From Anaerolineae bacterium (lineage in GTDB: Bacteria > Chloroflexota > Anaerolineae > Aggregatilineales > UBA2796), in contig JAHBVK010000012.1 of the NCBI GenBank assembly GCA_019637555.1, positions 1 to 64,000 on the forward strand: a stretch of DNA of 64,000 bases, written 5' to 3'. Position numbers and translations under genes: made by a program. The number at the start of each line of letters is the position of its first letter. Within the stretch, counting starts at the first letter, position 1. The notes under the pieces were generated by a model. That model had not been told where the DNA came from. It worked only from the letters and a program-made list of their open reading frames with translations, and did not search any database. This document shows, piece by piece, positions 9,180 to 17,642 of the stretch.

Positions 9180-9190
9180 CATTACTCGTC
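9170..9190. repeat. three tandem 7-mers
   Basis: Three consecutive heptamers, ACTCGTT, ACTCATT and ACTCGTC, overlap the right arm of the hairpin. A closely related run occurs at 31801-31825. The heptamer period and the shared pattern ACTCRTY are seen directly; any role is unknown. Confidence 0.5.
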
Positions 9191-9960
9191 TTGTCTGCTT
9201 TCTCTGCCAGATAGTCGTGGATTACACTTCCAAACGGCAGCACAAAATCGGTACGCCAGTAAAATCCCTCGATCACTTCTACCACAGGCAGCTTGTAAAC
9301 AGGCGCTTGGGCATTCGGTCTAAGCTCCATCGTCGCAGCACCACGCCAGCACTCATGAATATGTACGTCAGCAAAGGTACGTGCAGTTAGCTGTCGGATC
9401 GCTGTCGTTCCGTCTACATGAGGCACGACCTTCAAATTGATGTTGGTGCGGAAATCGCAATAATTGAGCATATCAGTGACTTCCGCTCGCTTCTGCTTAT
9501 AGCCCAGCGTAGCAGTGATCACATCGATCCCGTTGCGTGTGACCGTCCCCACAAATAGATCATCGCGTACTTCTAAGCGCGGCTGCCCATCTTTTTTCGG
9601 CTGTCCGTAAACCTCGCGTCCTACCGCTACTGCGCCAGCGCTGCCCAGATAGAGATAGGGTGAATACGCCCCTTTTATATCTGTACCCGGCAAAAAGACC
9701 GGAATCTGTACCGCTGACTCAAAGTAGGAGCCGAAGTAGTCGCTGTCGTTCATGTGATAGATATGCACGATCACGATGTTATTAAGGATTTCTAGTGGTG
9801 GCGGCACAATGTTCCGCATCTTTTCAGGGTAAGTTTCGTAGAAAACGGTCAAAATTTCAGTGTTCCGCATTTGCATGGGAAACTGAGGAATTAGAGGATT
9901 ATCGAACGGGGTGGCGAAAGTGTCTGTAATATTTTCCCGCTGCATTGAAAGGTTCTCCAA
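9175..9960 (-). CDS. acetoacetate decarboxylase family protein
   Basis: A 261-residue member of the ADC superfamily. The active-site segment GREVYGQPKKDGQPRLEV contains the paired lysines; in acetoacetate decarboxylase the first forms the Schiff base and the second lowers its pKa. The N-terminal part (TVFYETYPEKMRNIVPPPLEI) also fits the family. It may decarboxylate acetoacetate or act on a related beta-keto acid or sugar-derived substrate, since many family members do not work on acetoacetate. It is convergent with the M24 peptidase and divergent from the Clp_N-RidA operon, with a 188-bp gap at 9961-10148 that shows no convincing gene. Confidence 0.85.
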   Translation of the reverse strand: MENLSMQRENITDTFATPFDNPLIPQFPMQMRNTEILTVFYETYPEKMRNIVPPPLEILNNIVIVHIYHMNDSDYFGSYFESAVQIPVFLPGTDIKGAYSPYLYLGSAGAVAVGREVYGQPKKDGQPRLEVRDDLFVGTVTRNGIDVITATLGYKQKRAEVTDMLNYCDFRTNINLKVVPHVDGTTAIRQLTARTFADVHIHECWRGAATMELRPNAQAPVYKLPVVEVIEGFYWRTDFVLPFGSVIHDYLAEKADKTSNE

Positions 9961-10148
9961 GACACGTAAGACTAAAATTATACATTACCGAATGTTAACG
10001 TCAGCACATCACTACTGCCCAAACTTTGAGCGCGAACTTGAATGGCGATTGCTGCCTAAAGCGCAGTCTCCCGCTTATACTAGACACTATCTAGTAACAC
10101 CGACTTTTAACTGCGAACAATTTACCAGCGCTTTATTTAAGTCGATTG

Positions 10149-11063
10149 ATGTATAGAGATGATCAAACGATGCCTACTAAAATGGAAAGTTTTACTCAAC
10201 GGGCGCGCCGGGTCCTGAGCAAGTCACAAGAAGCCGCCGAGCGTTATCAGCACAACTCTATCGAACCTGAGCATTTATTGCTGGGGCTATATCAAGAGGA
10301 AGAAGGTGTCGCCTCCAAAGTGCTGCGTGCGCTCGGCATCAAGATCACCCAGATCGAGTCACACATCGAGCGCCTTCAACCGCCACCTTCACATAAGGGT
10401 GATGAACATCTAGGACTTTCAACAAACACCAAACGGGTGCTGGAACTAGCAGTGGATGAGGCGCGACGTACCGGACATCAGGAAATCGGCACGGAACAAC
10501 TACTGATCGGACTGACCAAGTTTGGCACTGAACGTGATTATCCGCTTACCACCGAACTACGACTGCAGACTGGCACTGTGCAGCAGCAAGTTCTGGAAAT
10601 CTTGAGTTTGCCGCCCGCGCTTCCATCCGCTCCAGCGATGCTCCATCCAACTTTCACTACTGCCGCGTCGGCTGTTCGTTCGCAGGTATCTTCCGGAACA
10701 ATCTGGGAGGATCAATATGGCTACGCCCGCGCGGTGAGAGTCGGCAACTGGATTAGCGTATCGGGCACAACAGCCGCTGACGAAAACAGTCAGGTTGTTG
10801 GATTGGATGATCCTGCCGAGCAGACTCGCTATATCCTCAAAAAGATCGAGCGGGCATTGACGCAGCTTGGTGGCTCACTTAAGGATGTGATCCGCACGCG
10901 CATGTACGTCGTCCACGAAGATCACTGGGAACGGGTAGCGCTGGCACATGGCGAAGTGTTCCGCGACATCAAGCCGGTAAGCACGCTAATTCTGGTAAAA
11001 GGTTTGATCGACCCGAAGATGCTGGTTGAGATTGAGGTGGATGCCATCGTCGGAGGGAGCTAA
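10149..11063 (+). CDS. Clp_N domain fused to a RidA/YjgF domain
   Basis: An unusual two-part protein of about 304 residues. The first half (about 12-150) is a double Clp N-terminal repeat like that of ClpC/ClpB: FTQRARRVLSKSQEAA, IEPEHLLLGLYQEEEGVA and IGTEQLLIGLTKFG. The second half (about 180-303) is a RidA-family domain with VRVGNWISVSGTTAA and LVEIEVDAIV. There is no AAA+ module, so it cannot be an unfoldase itself. The RidA arginine that binds the imine carboxylate is replaced (KPVSTLILV where active forms have PARS). Start is uncertain: ATGs at 10149, 10170 and 10182 are all in frame, the last matching the usual Clp_N start. It is the first gene of a tight operon with the channel and PPK2 genes. 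Confidence 0.85.
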   Translation: MYRDDQTMPTKMESFTQRARRVLSKSQEAAERYQHNSIEPEHLLLGLYQEEEGVASKVLRALGIKITQIESHIERLQPPPSHKGDEHLGLSTNTKRVLELAVDEARRTGHQEIGTEQLLIGLTKFGTERDYPLTTELRLQTGTVQQQVLEILSLPPALPSAPAMLHPTFTTAASAVRSQVSSGTIWEDQYGYARAVRVGNWISVSGTTAADENSQVVGLDDPAEQTRYILKKIERALTQLGGSLKDVIRTRMYVVHEDHWERVALAHGEVFRDIKPVSTLILVKGLIDPKMLVEIEVDAIVGGS

Positions 11064-11064
11064 C

Positions 11065-13170
11065 TTGAACACTTTCCAGCAGCGGCTTCGCCAGCGTCAA
11101 GTTGCTGCACGTCGTCGTCGCGTTAACCGTTGGGATGTGTGGCATTGTGACATCGCAACGCTGAACAAAATGCGCGCCGAAGTCGAGCAGGAGATGGGCA
11201 AGCTTGACGCACAGATGCAAAACACTGAACGTCAGTTTGATCGGCTCTTGATCGCAAGCGATCCAATTGTGATCGAGGAAGTGCGGGCTGAAATGCACTC
11301 GCTCGGCGAAAAGTGGGATACGCTGCGGCGACGTGGTGACGAGATTGATGATGCCATCCGCGAGAAAACACAGGAACAGCGACTGATTGCTTTTGGCGCT
11401 AAGGCACTGGGCATCGCCAATTTCTCTACATGGCTGCAAAATGTGCGCGCTACCTTATTGGCGATTAGCATCGTTGCCGTCACTATCCCATTGATTACCA
11501 CCCCGGATCACAGCACGATAGAGTCGCTGAACTTCCTCAATCTGGTCTGCTCGCTCTTGCTGACACTTGATTTTGCCATCCGCTTATGGATCGTGGAGCA
11601 GCGCGGCTTATATTTTCGCCGTCGCGCCGTCGATATTGTCCTGTCGTTACCACTGCTCAACATCTTTGCCGCTTACCCCGAAATGGCACAGATAGTACGT
11701 TTAGTGACCATTCTGCGTATAGGTCGTCTTCTGCGCTTGACGGTAGGACGTGTCTTGCACATCCGTGAGCTGCGTTTTCTGCGTTCCGTGGAATTCTCAC
11801 TTTTACAGCGTACCGTCGTTATCGCTATCGTGCTGTTGACACTAGGGGCGCTAACGATCACTAAATTGGAGGGTACACGCACAGGCGGCGAGGAAGTACG
11901 TTCGCTGCCAGATGCACTGTGGTGGGGTGCGAAAATTGTACTGACCGCCAATGTCGATTACAGCCCACAGTCGATGCTAGGCAGGGCGATCACTTTGGGT
12001 ATTATCCTCGTGGGTTTGGGTATTGGCGGTGTGGTCATCGCTACTATTACCTCGATCCTCATGGACGCCTCCGACGAGCGCAATTCGCTAGAACGACAAC
12101 AAGAAGAATTTTCCGAACGCCTCTCGATCATACGCCAGAACATCGATCTGCTGACCAACGCTAAACGCGCAGCAGCCATCGCAGCGACAAAACTGGCGCA
12201 GCGCATAGTCACCGAGCCTGATCGGTCGCTTCTGCCACAGCACGTTGCCGATAACTTAGTCCACGAATTTGGCTGCATCCAAGCATCTATTCATATGATC
12301 ACCGAAAATCCGCGTGTGGTCATGCGTGTGGCGGAAGCAGGCGATGAGCATTTCCATCCAGCGCAGACGCTGCAATTTGAGGAAGGCTTGGTCGGGCGTA
12401 TGGCAGCGCAAGCACGACGCGGCATCATCACCGAACTCCCTGATTTTGAGGTCGAACCGCTGCCGCTGGCTGATGGTGGTGCACTGGCATTCCCGCTAGC
12501 AGTTCGTCGAGCGGCGATTGGTGTGCTTCATCTGGTCGTGCCAGAAGCGTGGCTGCGCGATGATCTGATTCGCCAACTGCTTTCCATGATCGTGACCTTA
12601 ACGGCGCTTCATCTGCGCGCAGACGAAGTAGAAACGGTACATAGCAATCTGCTCGAGAGCATTTCCGATCTGCAAAACACGATGCAGAGCGTGACTATGA
12701 CGCGTGAATACGGCAAACTTCTGTTTGCCATTGCCGAAGGTGCAGCCGCGCTGCTGAACAGTGAAGCCAGCAAAGTGATGCTGCTGGACCACGCTGGACA
12801 AGAATTGGTCGGTGCCGCATGGTTTGGCATGGATGCGGATCTTGGTCAGTCGCTGCGAAGTAAGATAGGTGAAGGTCTAACCGGATTAGCGGCACAAACG
12901 GGCATAGCCGTCAAAAGCAGCAACCTACTCACTGATCAGCGCGTCACCAATGAATCAAGTCAGGCGCGGCGAAGTGGTATGCGCGCCGAACTCAGTGTCC
13001 CGATCCGCGCTGGTGGGGTGCTGCTCGGCGTCCTCAGTGTGATGAGCAGACAGTACAAACGCTTCACCACGGAGGAAGAAGTCCTTCTCGGCGCTTTGGC
13101 AGGGCAGGCAGGTGCAGCGATCCTGAACGCCCGGGTCAGTGACCGGAATTTCGGACTAGAGGCTACCTAA
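11065..13170 (+). CDS. six-TM voltage-gated-type ion channel with two C-terminal GAF domains
   Basis: About 701 residues. Order: Arg-rich start, a coiled coil (about 20-110), six membrane segments with an S4-like helix (RLVTILRIGRLLRLTVGR), a pore helix ALWWGAKIVL followed by TANVDYSP, S6, a short coiled coil, and two GAF domains (about 390-510 and 545-690). The pore helix is channel-like, but the potassium filter TVGYGD is replaced, so selectivity is probably altered. The start is TTG at 11065, one base after the upstream stop, with an ideal GGAGGGAG ribosome site inside the end of the preceding gene. This architecture suggests ion flux gated by voltage and by a ligand bound to GAF. Confidence 0.82.
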   Translation: MNTFQQRLRQRQVAARRRRVNRWDVWHCDIATLNKMRAEVEQEMGKLDAQMQNTERQFDRLLIASDPIVIEEVRAEMHSLGEKWDTLRRRGDEIDDAIREKTQEQRLIAFGAKALGIANFSTWLQNVRATLLAISIVAVTIPLITTPDHSTIESLNFLNLVCSLLLTLDFAIRLWIVEQRGLYFRRRAVDIVLSLPLLNIFAAYPEMAQIVRLVTILRIGRLLRLTVGRVLHIRELRFLRSVEFSLLQRTVVIAIVLLTLGALTITKLEGTRTGGEEVRSLPDALWWGAKIVLTANVDYSPQSMLGRAITLGIILVGLGIGGVVIATITSILMDASDERNSLERQQEEFSERLSIIRQNIDLLTNAKRAAAIAATKLAQRIVTEPDRSLLPQHVADNLVHEFGCIQASIHMITENPRVVMRVAEAGDEHFHPAQTLQFEEGLVGRMAAQARRGIITELPDFEVEPLPLADGGALAFPLAVRRAAIGVLHLVVPEAWLRDDLIRQLLSMIVTLTALHLRADEVETVHSNLLESISDLQNTMQSVTMTREYGKLLFAIAEGAAALLNSEASKVMLLDHAGQELVGAAWFGMDADLGQSLRSKIGEGLTGLAAQTGIAVKSSNLLTDQRVTNESSQARRSGMRAELSVPIRAGGVLLGVLSVMSRQYKRFTTEEEVLLGALAGQAGAAILNARVSDRNFGLEAT

Positions 13171-13186
13171 GCTTAGGAGGAGTATC

Positions 13187-14104
13187 ATGAGCAAAGACAA
13201 AGATAAGAAGTCCAAGAAATCCAAAAAAGCAGTTCGTGAGGCGGAGCTATCGCTCCAAAACGGAACTACTGATCAGCCAACTGGCAAGTTGGAGAAACTG
13301 TCTCGCAAGTATTATGAGACTGAACTTTCACATCTCCAATTTGAATTGGTCAGGCTGCAATACTGGGTTAAAGAGACCGGACAACGTCTTGTGCTCATCT
13401 TTGAAGGGCGTGATGCAGCAGGTAAGGGTGGCACGATCAAAAGCCTGATCGAGCCACTCAATCCGCGCGGTGTGCGCCTCGTGGCGTTAGGCAAACCCTC
13501 CGACATCGAACGGACTCAATGGTATTTTCAACGCTACGTGAGACAGCTACCCTCCGCAGGCGAGATCGTGGTTTTTGACCGTAGCTGGTACAACCGTGCT
13601 GGCGTCGAACATGTAATGGGTTTCTGCAGTGAGGAAGAATATTGGGATTTCTTACGCGCTTGTCCACAGTTTGAACGTTTGCTCGTTTCTGCTGGCTTGA
13701 AAGTCATGAAATACTGGCTCTCCGTTAGTGACGAAGAGCAGGAGAAGCGTTTTCAGGAGCGTGCTGGCAATCCCGCCAAACTATGGAAACTCAGTCCGAT
13801 GGATTTGGTCTCACGCGAAAAGTGGGTGGAATATTCCAAAGCGAAAGATCGCATGATGGAATATACCGATATTTCGGAAGCACCGTGGTATCAGATCGAG
13901 GCGGATGACAAGCGACGAGCACACCTAAACTGCTTGCGTCATCTACTTTCGTTGTATCCCGAGTACGAGAAGATGCAACCTGAGCCAGTAAAGCTTAAAT
14001 CCCGCCCGCCTGCCGATGAAAACTACGTGCGTCCTCCACGCAACGCTCATTACATCGTGCCAGATTTCTATGCCGACTATAAGCGTGAACACTCACACGA
14101 ATGA
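13187..14104 (+). CDS. ppk2: polyphosphate kinase 2 (PPK2 family)
   Basis: A 305-residue class I-like PPK2. It has a Lys-rich N-terminal tail, Walker A GRDAAGKGG, Walker B VVFDRSWYNR, and the lid region GNPAKLWKLSPMDL. The enzyme moves phosphate between polyphosphate and nucleoside diphosphates or monophosphates. It follows the channel gene by 16 bp with a strong TAGGAGGAG ribosome site, so it is almost certainly in the same transcript. That ties nucleotide and polyphosphate balance to the channel and the Clp_N-RidA protein. The lysine-rich tail (KDKDKKSKKSKK) may bind polyphosphate, which is inference. Confidence 0.95.
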   Translation: MSKDKDKKSKKSKKAVREAELSLQNGTTDQPTGKLEKLSRKYYETELSHLQFELVRLQYWVKETGQRLVLIFEGRDAAGKGGTIKSLIEPLNPRGVRLVALGKPSDIERTQWYFQRYVRQLPSAGEIVVFDRSWYNRAGVEHVMGFCSEEEYWDFLRACPQFERLLVSAGLKVMKYWLSVSDEEQEKRFQERAGNPAKLWKLSPMDLVSREKWVEYSKAKDRMMEYTDISEAPWYQIEADDKRRAHLNCLRHLLSLYPEYEKMQPEPVKLKSRPPADENYVRPPRNAHYIVPDFYADYKREHSHE

Positions 14105-14108
14105 AAGT

Positions 14109-14143
14109 ATGGGCTAGCAGGTCAAAACTACGTGCTAGCCCAT
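14109..14143. terminator. terminator of the Clp_N-RidA/channel/PPK2 operon
   Basis: A perfect 11-bp stem, ATGGGCTAGCA (14109-14119) with TGCTAGCCCAT (14133-14143), lies 4 bp after the ppk2 stop and 7 bp before the end of the convergent acylase gene. It is followed by TTTCT, so it probably serves both strands. Confidence 0.65.
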
Positions 14144-14150
14144 TTCTAGG

Positions 14151-16730
14151 CTAATTCTTCGGGGTCAACGTCAGTGTTTCCACCGCGTTGTTCTTTACTG
14201 CCGTCAGTGTAAACGGCATATTGTTATACTCAATGAAGCGCCATTTATCGATCTGGTCACGGTAGTGCGGGCTGGTCGGATGTCCGCTGATGCCCGTCGT
14301 GATGATCCAGCGGCTGTTATCGAAGTTGCTGAAATCAACGATCATGCGGAACGACGGCAGCGAACGCACTGAGAATGGATTCCCGGCACTATAACCCGTC
14401 GCATTGACGATATTCCGCCCACCGCTTACAGGCACGGGACCACCGTTGACAAAGTTTTCGATCAGGTCGATACCGCTTTGCCCCAATGGATTGCTGACGA
14501 AAGTCGCTGTGTGCAGTTTGCCCCACGACCACTGTTTGTAATCTGAACCCATGCGGGCGACAGCCTCTTGATAGGCAGCGATATAGGCAGTCTTCAAGAT
14601 GTCATCACGGGTTTCCTTGATATTGGTCGTGGTGACGTCATCCCACCACGCTTGATCGGGGTTGTTTAGGAGCGCATCCAATGCCGTGATCAAGCCATCG
14701 TCTCCCGGTACGAAGCCCAGTTCGTCGCCCCACAGGTGCTTGCACAGTTCCCAGAAATAAAGTTCGGAGAGCGCTGCCGGACCGGAATCCATCTTCATCT
14801 GGTAATCCGTCCAGCTTGCCAGCCAATCCGTAACTTCTTTTGGTACTTCACTCACCCCGCCGATGATCGGTAAGGCAGCAGGCAGCAACGTTGCTGCTGC
14901 GGTACTGTAATCATCACCGTGAATCGCAGCAACCGTATCAGGCGTATGCTTCGCCGTCGCTTCGATCAGGTGGACGATTCGCTGCGAACGCTGTCCATAC
15001 GCCCACTGTGTACTGATCGTATAGTTCGACTTGTCGCCAAACTCGCTGCCCAATTCCTGCGCGACTTGAGTGTAGTAATCCTCAGGGACAACCGCTTGAT
15101 TCGCTGTAGAAATGTAGCCGCGACCGGGATTGTAGAGGTGCGGCAGATATTCGCGCGGATAGTATCCCTTCCAATCATATTTGGTCGTCGAGCCATCGAC
15201 GGGCGTTAAGCCACTGTGACCCTCGGCGCGAATCACCGTCCAGCCTGTTGTCTGATAGCCGATGTTGCCATCCACATCGGCATAAACGAAGTTCTGCGCC
15301 AGCGTATCCCAGTAAGACAGTGCCTCGCGGAAACTATCCCAATCACTGGCACGGTTCAATTTGAGAATCGAGGTGAGGTTGCGATCCGGTTTCTCCATTG
15401 GCGCCCAACGCAATGCCAGCGGCTGCCCGAATTCATCTGCTGTGCCCGTATCAGTGATGATCGAACCCCACCGCGTGATGCGTACTCGCACCGTCTTTGG
15501 TTCGCTGACGCCACCGATCTTGATCGTCTCCTCGACCACCTGCATATCCACCATCTTGCCATCAAGTTCATACTTCAGGTCATCATTTGGATCGACCTTA
15601 ATAACGTACAAGTCTTGAGTGTCCGGTCCGACGTTGGTTACTCCCCACGCGATCCGTCCATTGTGCCCCATAGCCACGCCGGGAACGCTGGGAATGGTGA
15701 AGCCAACCACATCGTAGGGGCAGTCAGCGCTGACTACGACGCAATGTAAACCAACCTGATACCACAACGCAGGCATCTGAATCCCCAAGTGCGGATCGTC
15801 TGCCAGCAGCGGTTTACCTGTTTCAGTACGCGCACCGCTGATCGTCCAATTATTGCTGCCGATGCCCGTTTCTGTACGCATCAGTGCATAGTCATTGGTC
15901 AGGTCACGCACCGATTTACCGCCAAGGATCGTAGTTGATACTTTCGTCAGATCTGTGCCGGGCGCGACTAGCGGTTGCTGATAAGCCGATGACACAATCG
16001 GGTCAGCGACAGCACTGTACTCGCCTTCGCGGATAATCGGTAGGTTCTTTTCGTATGGATAAGGCGGCAGGTAATAACGGAGCATTTCTTCAGCGTTGTC
16101 GCCAAATTTCTTATATAAGTCGGCGAATTCCAGTTCTCGCTCCCAGTTTTCCGCTAAGCCCCACGACATCACATTGGTGAAGGCTACGCTATCAAGTGGC
16201 GTCCACGGCTCAACCGGAATATTCACGCCGATCAAACTGAGTACCGAGTATTCCACCGCCAGATCAGCGCCGGACTTGCCTGCGAGATAGGCGTTCACAC
16301 CAGCGGTGTAATCATCCAGTACTGTGCGCGACTCTGCATCTAGCGCATCAAGATCGGCTTGTGCGGCGCGATTCCAGCCAACGGTGCGGATGAAAATGTC
16401 GTTATTCAGCGCGGCTTCGCTTTCACCGGTGAGTTCGCTGATCCTGCCCAGCGCAGTGTGGCGATTGAACTCCATATGCCACCAGCGATCTTGCGCCGTG
16501 ATCACGCCCTGCGCGAAAAACAGATCGTGGGTATTTTTAGCATAGATGTGGGGGACTCCCGCCGCGTCACGATAAACCTCGACAGTATCTTGCAGTCCGG
16601 GGATTGCTAACGTCCCTGTCGTCTGCGGCAGCATTCGGCGCACGGTGTAAATGCCGTAACCCACTCCTGCGCCGAGCAGTACAGCGGCGATAACCAACAA
16701 AATAACCAATATTCGCAAAACTCTTCGCAT
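14151..16730 (-). CDS. penicillin acylase family Ntn hydrolase
   Basis: A precursor of about 859 residues with an N-terminal membrane or signal segment (RILVILLVIAAVLLGAGVGYGIY), an alpha-chain region, and an internal GIGSNNWTISG. The Ser of GSNNW should become the N-terminal nucleophile of the beta chain after autocatalytic cleavage. The following LLADDPHL and the VVGFTIPSVPGVAMGHNGRIAWG stretch are standard for the family. Members cleave beta-lactam side chains, acyl-homoserine lactones or other amides outside the membrane. The ATG at 16730 has a GGAG site 6 bp upstream, so I prefer it over the TTG at 16742. The substrate is not predictable; quorum quenching is one possibility. Confidence 0.92.
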   Translation of the reverse strand: MRRVLRILVILLVIAAVLLGAGVGYGIYTVRRMLPQTTGTLAIPGLQDTVEVYRDAAGVPHIYAKNTHDLFFAQGVITAQDRWWHMEFNRHTALGRISELTGESEAALNNDIFIRTVGWNRAAQADLDALDAESRTVLDDYTAGVNAYLAGKSGADLAVEYSVLSLIGVNIPVEPWTPLDSVAFTNVMSWGLAENWERELEFADLYKKFGDNAEEMLRYYLPPYPYEKNLPIIREGEYSAVADPIVSSAYQQPLVAPGTDLTKVSTTILGGKSVRDLTNDYALMRTETGIGSNNWTISGARTETGKPLLADDPHLGIQMPALWYQVGLHCVVVSADCPYDVVGFTIPSVPGVAMGHNGRIAWGVTNVGPDTQDLYVIKVDPNDDLKYELDGKMVDMQVVEETIKIGGVSEPKTVRVRITRWGSIITDTGTADEFGQPLALRWAPMEKPDRNLTSILKLNRASDWDSFREALSYWDTLAQNFVYADVDGNIGYQTTGWTVIRAEGHSGLTPVDGSTTKYDWKGYYPREYLPHLYNPGRGYISTANQAVVPEDYYTQVAQELGSEFGDKSNYTISTQWAYGQRSQRIVHLIEATAKHTPDTVAAIHGDDYSTAAATLLPAALPIIGGVSEVPKEVTDWLASWTDYQMKMDSGPAALSELYFWELCKHLWGDELGFVPGDDGLITALDALLNNPDQAWWDDVTTTNIKETRDDILKTAYIAAYQEAVARMGSDYKQWSWGKLHTATFVSNPLGQSGIDLIENFVNGGPVPVSGGRNIVNATGYSAGNPFSVRSLPSFRMIVDFSNFDNSRWIITTGISGHPTSPHYRDQIDKWRFIEYNNMPFTLTAVKNNAVETLTLTPKN

Positions 16731-16913
16731 GGAGGTCTCCAAAATTAAAAGTTCAAAAATACAATTTAGCGCAAGTGAAGTGTTCTGCTTTTGTCAGCAC
16801 TCCATCTTTAAGCATCGGGCACTTTCCACTTTGCACTATCTTTCATGGCTGAGAATACCACTTCCTCGCTAGGTTTCAATCCGATTCGCGCCGATGTTTC
16901 GTAGAGATGAGAC

Positions 16914-17642
16914 ATGGACACATTGAACATCTTTCTCGACGCTTACGGTGTGGCGGCGATCTTCGTTGTGCTGTTAGCGAAGTCCATCGGCATACCAATT
17001 CCCATCCCTGCCGATGCGATTATGCTGCTGATGTCGGCACGGGCAGCGGAAGGGCGACTCTCCTTAGCGCCAGCTTTCATCGCCAGCCTGATTGCGCTGG
17101 TGGTTGGCGGCGTGATCCAGTTTGCCGCCGTGCGCGGACCGGGACGCAATCTCCTCTATCGCTTTGGGCGCTACATGGGCTTAACTCCGGCGCGGCTTGA
17201 TGCAGCATCGAAGCGTGTACCCACAAACAGTCCACTTGGGATCGGGTTAGCAGTACTGACTCCCGGTGTACGCTCCGTAGTCGTTATAGGCTGCGGGTTG
17301 GCAGGTGTCACGCTATCAACTTTTGCGGTTGGGTTGGCGCTCGGCAGTGCTGCATTTTTGGCGCTGCATTTCTTCCTCGGCTTCGCGGGCAGATCGCTAT
17401 TGTTGGCGCTTGGCATTTCCGCCCCAGCGGCATTGGGAATCCTCGTCGCCGTGTTAATTCTCGGACTGGTGACTTGGGTCATCATCCGACGCCGACGCCA
17501 ACCAAACGCACCGACTCAGCAGATCGTGGCACAAGCAATCGGCGCGTGGCATGAGGCAACGTGCCCTGTTTGTCTGGCATTGAACGCGATCAGTCCGGTG
17601 GAGGGTGCGGTGATCGCCTCACAGCATGATCACTCGCACTAG
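16914..17642 (+). CDS. DedA/VTT-family membrane protein with metal-binding-like tail
   Basis: A 242-residue protein with five or six hydrophobic segments. The IGIPIPIPADAIMLL motif and TPGVRSVVVIGCGLAGV are the two re-entrant-loop signatures of DedA (SNARE-associated, VTT) proteins, which move polyprenyl phosphate or phospholipids across the membrane. The C-terminal cytoplasmic tail carries CPVC and ends in HDHSH, a likely metal site not typical of the family. It is convergent with the amidase gene, and the two stop codons overlap in a CTAG (17639-17642). Confidence 0.8.
   Translation: MDTLNIFLDAYGVAAIFVVLLAKSIGIPIPIPADAIMLLMSARAAEGRLSLAPAFIASLIALVVGGVIQFAAVRGPGRNLLYRFGRYMGLTPARLDAASKRVPTNSPLGIGLAVLTPGVRSVVVIGCGLAGVTLSTFAVGLALGSAAFLALHFFLGFAGRSLLLALGISAPAALGILVAVLILGLVTWVIIRRRRQPNAPTQQIVAQAIGAWHEATCPVCLALNAISPVEGAVIASQHDHSH

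Noticed and set aside
9911-10156. 81-codon frame in the gap before the Clp_N-RidA gene
   Set aside because: It overlaps the 5' end of the decarboxylase gene on the other strand, has no ribosome site and no family resemblance; the region is better read as a divergent promoter.
15216-15749. 177-codon open frame on the plus strand
   Set aside because: It is antisense to the well-supported acylase gene, has no ribosome site and no recognisable protein features.
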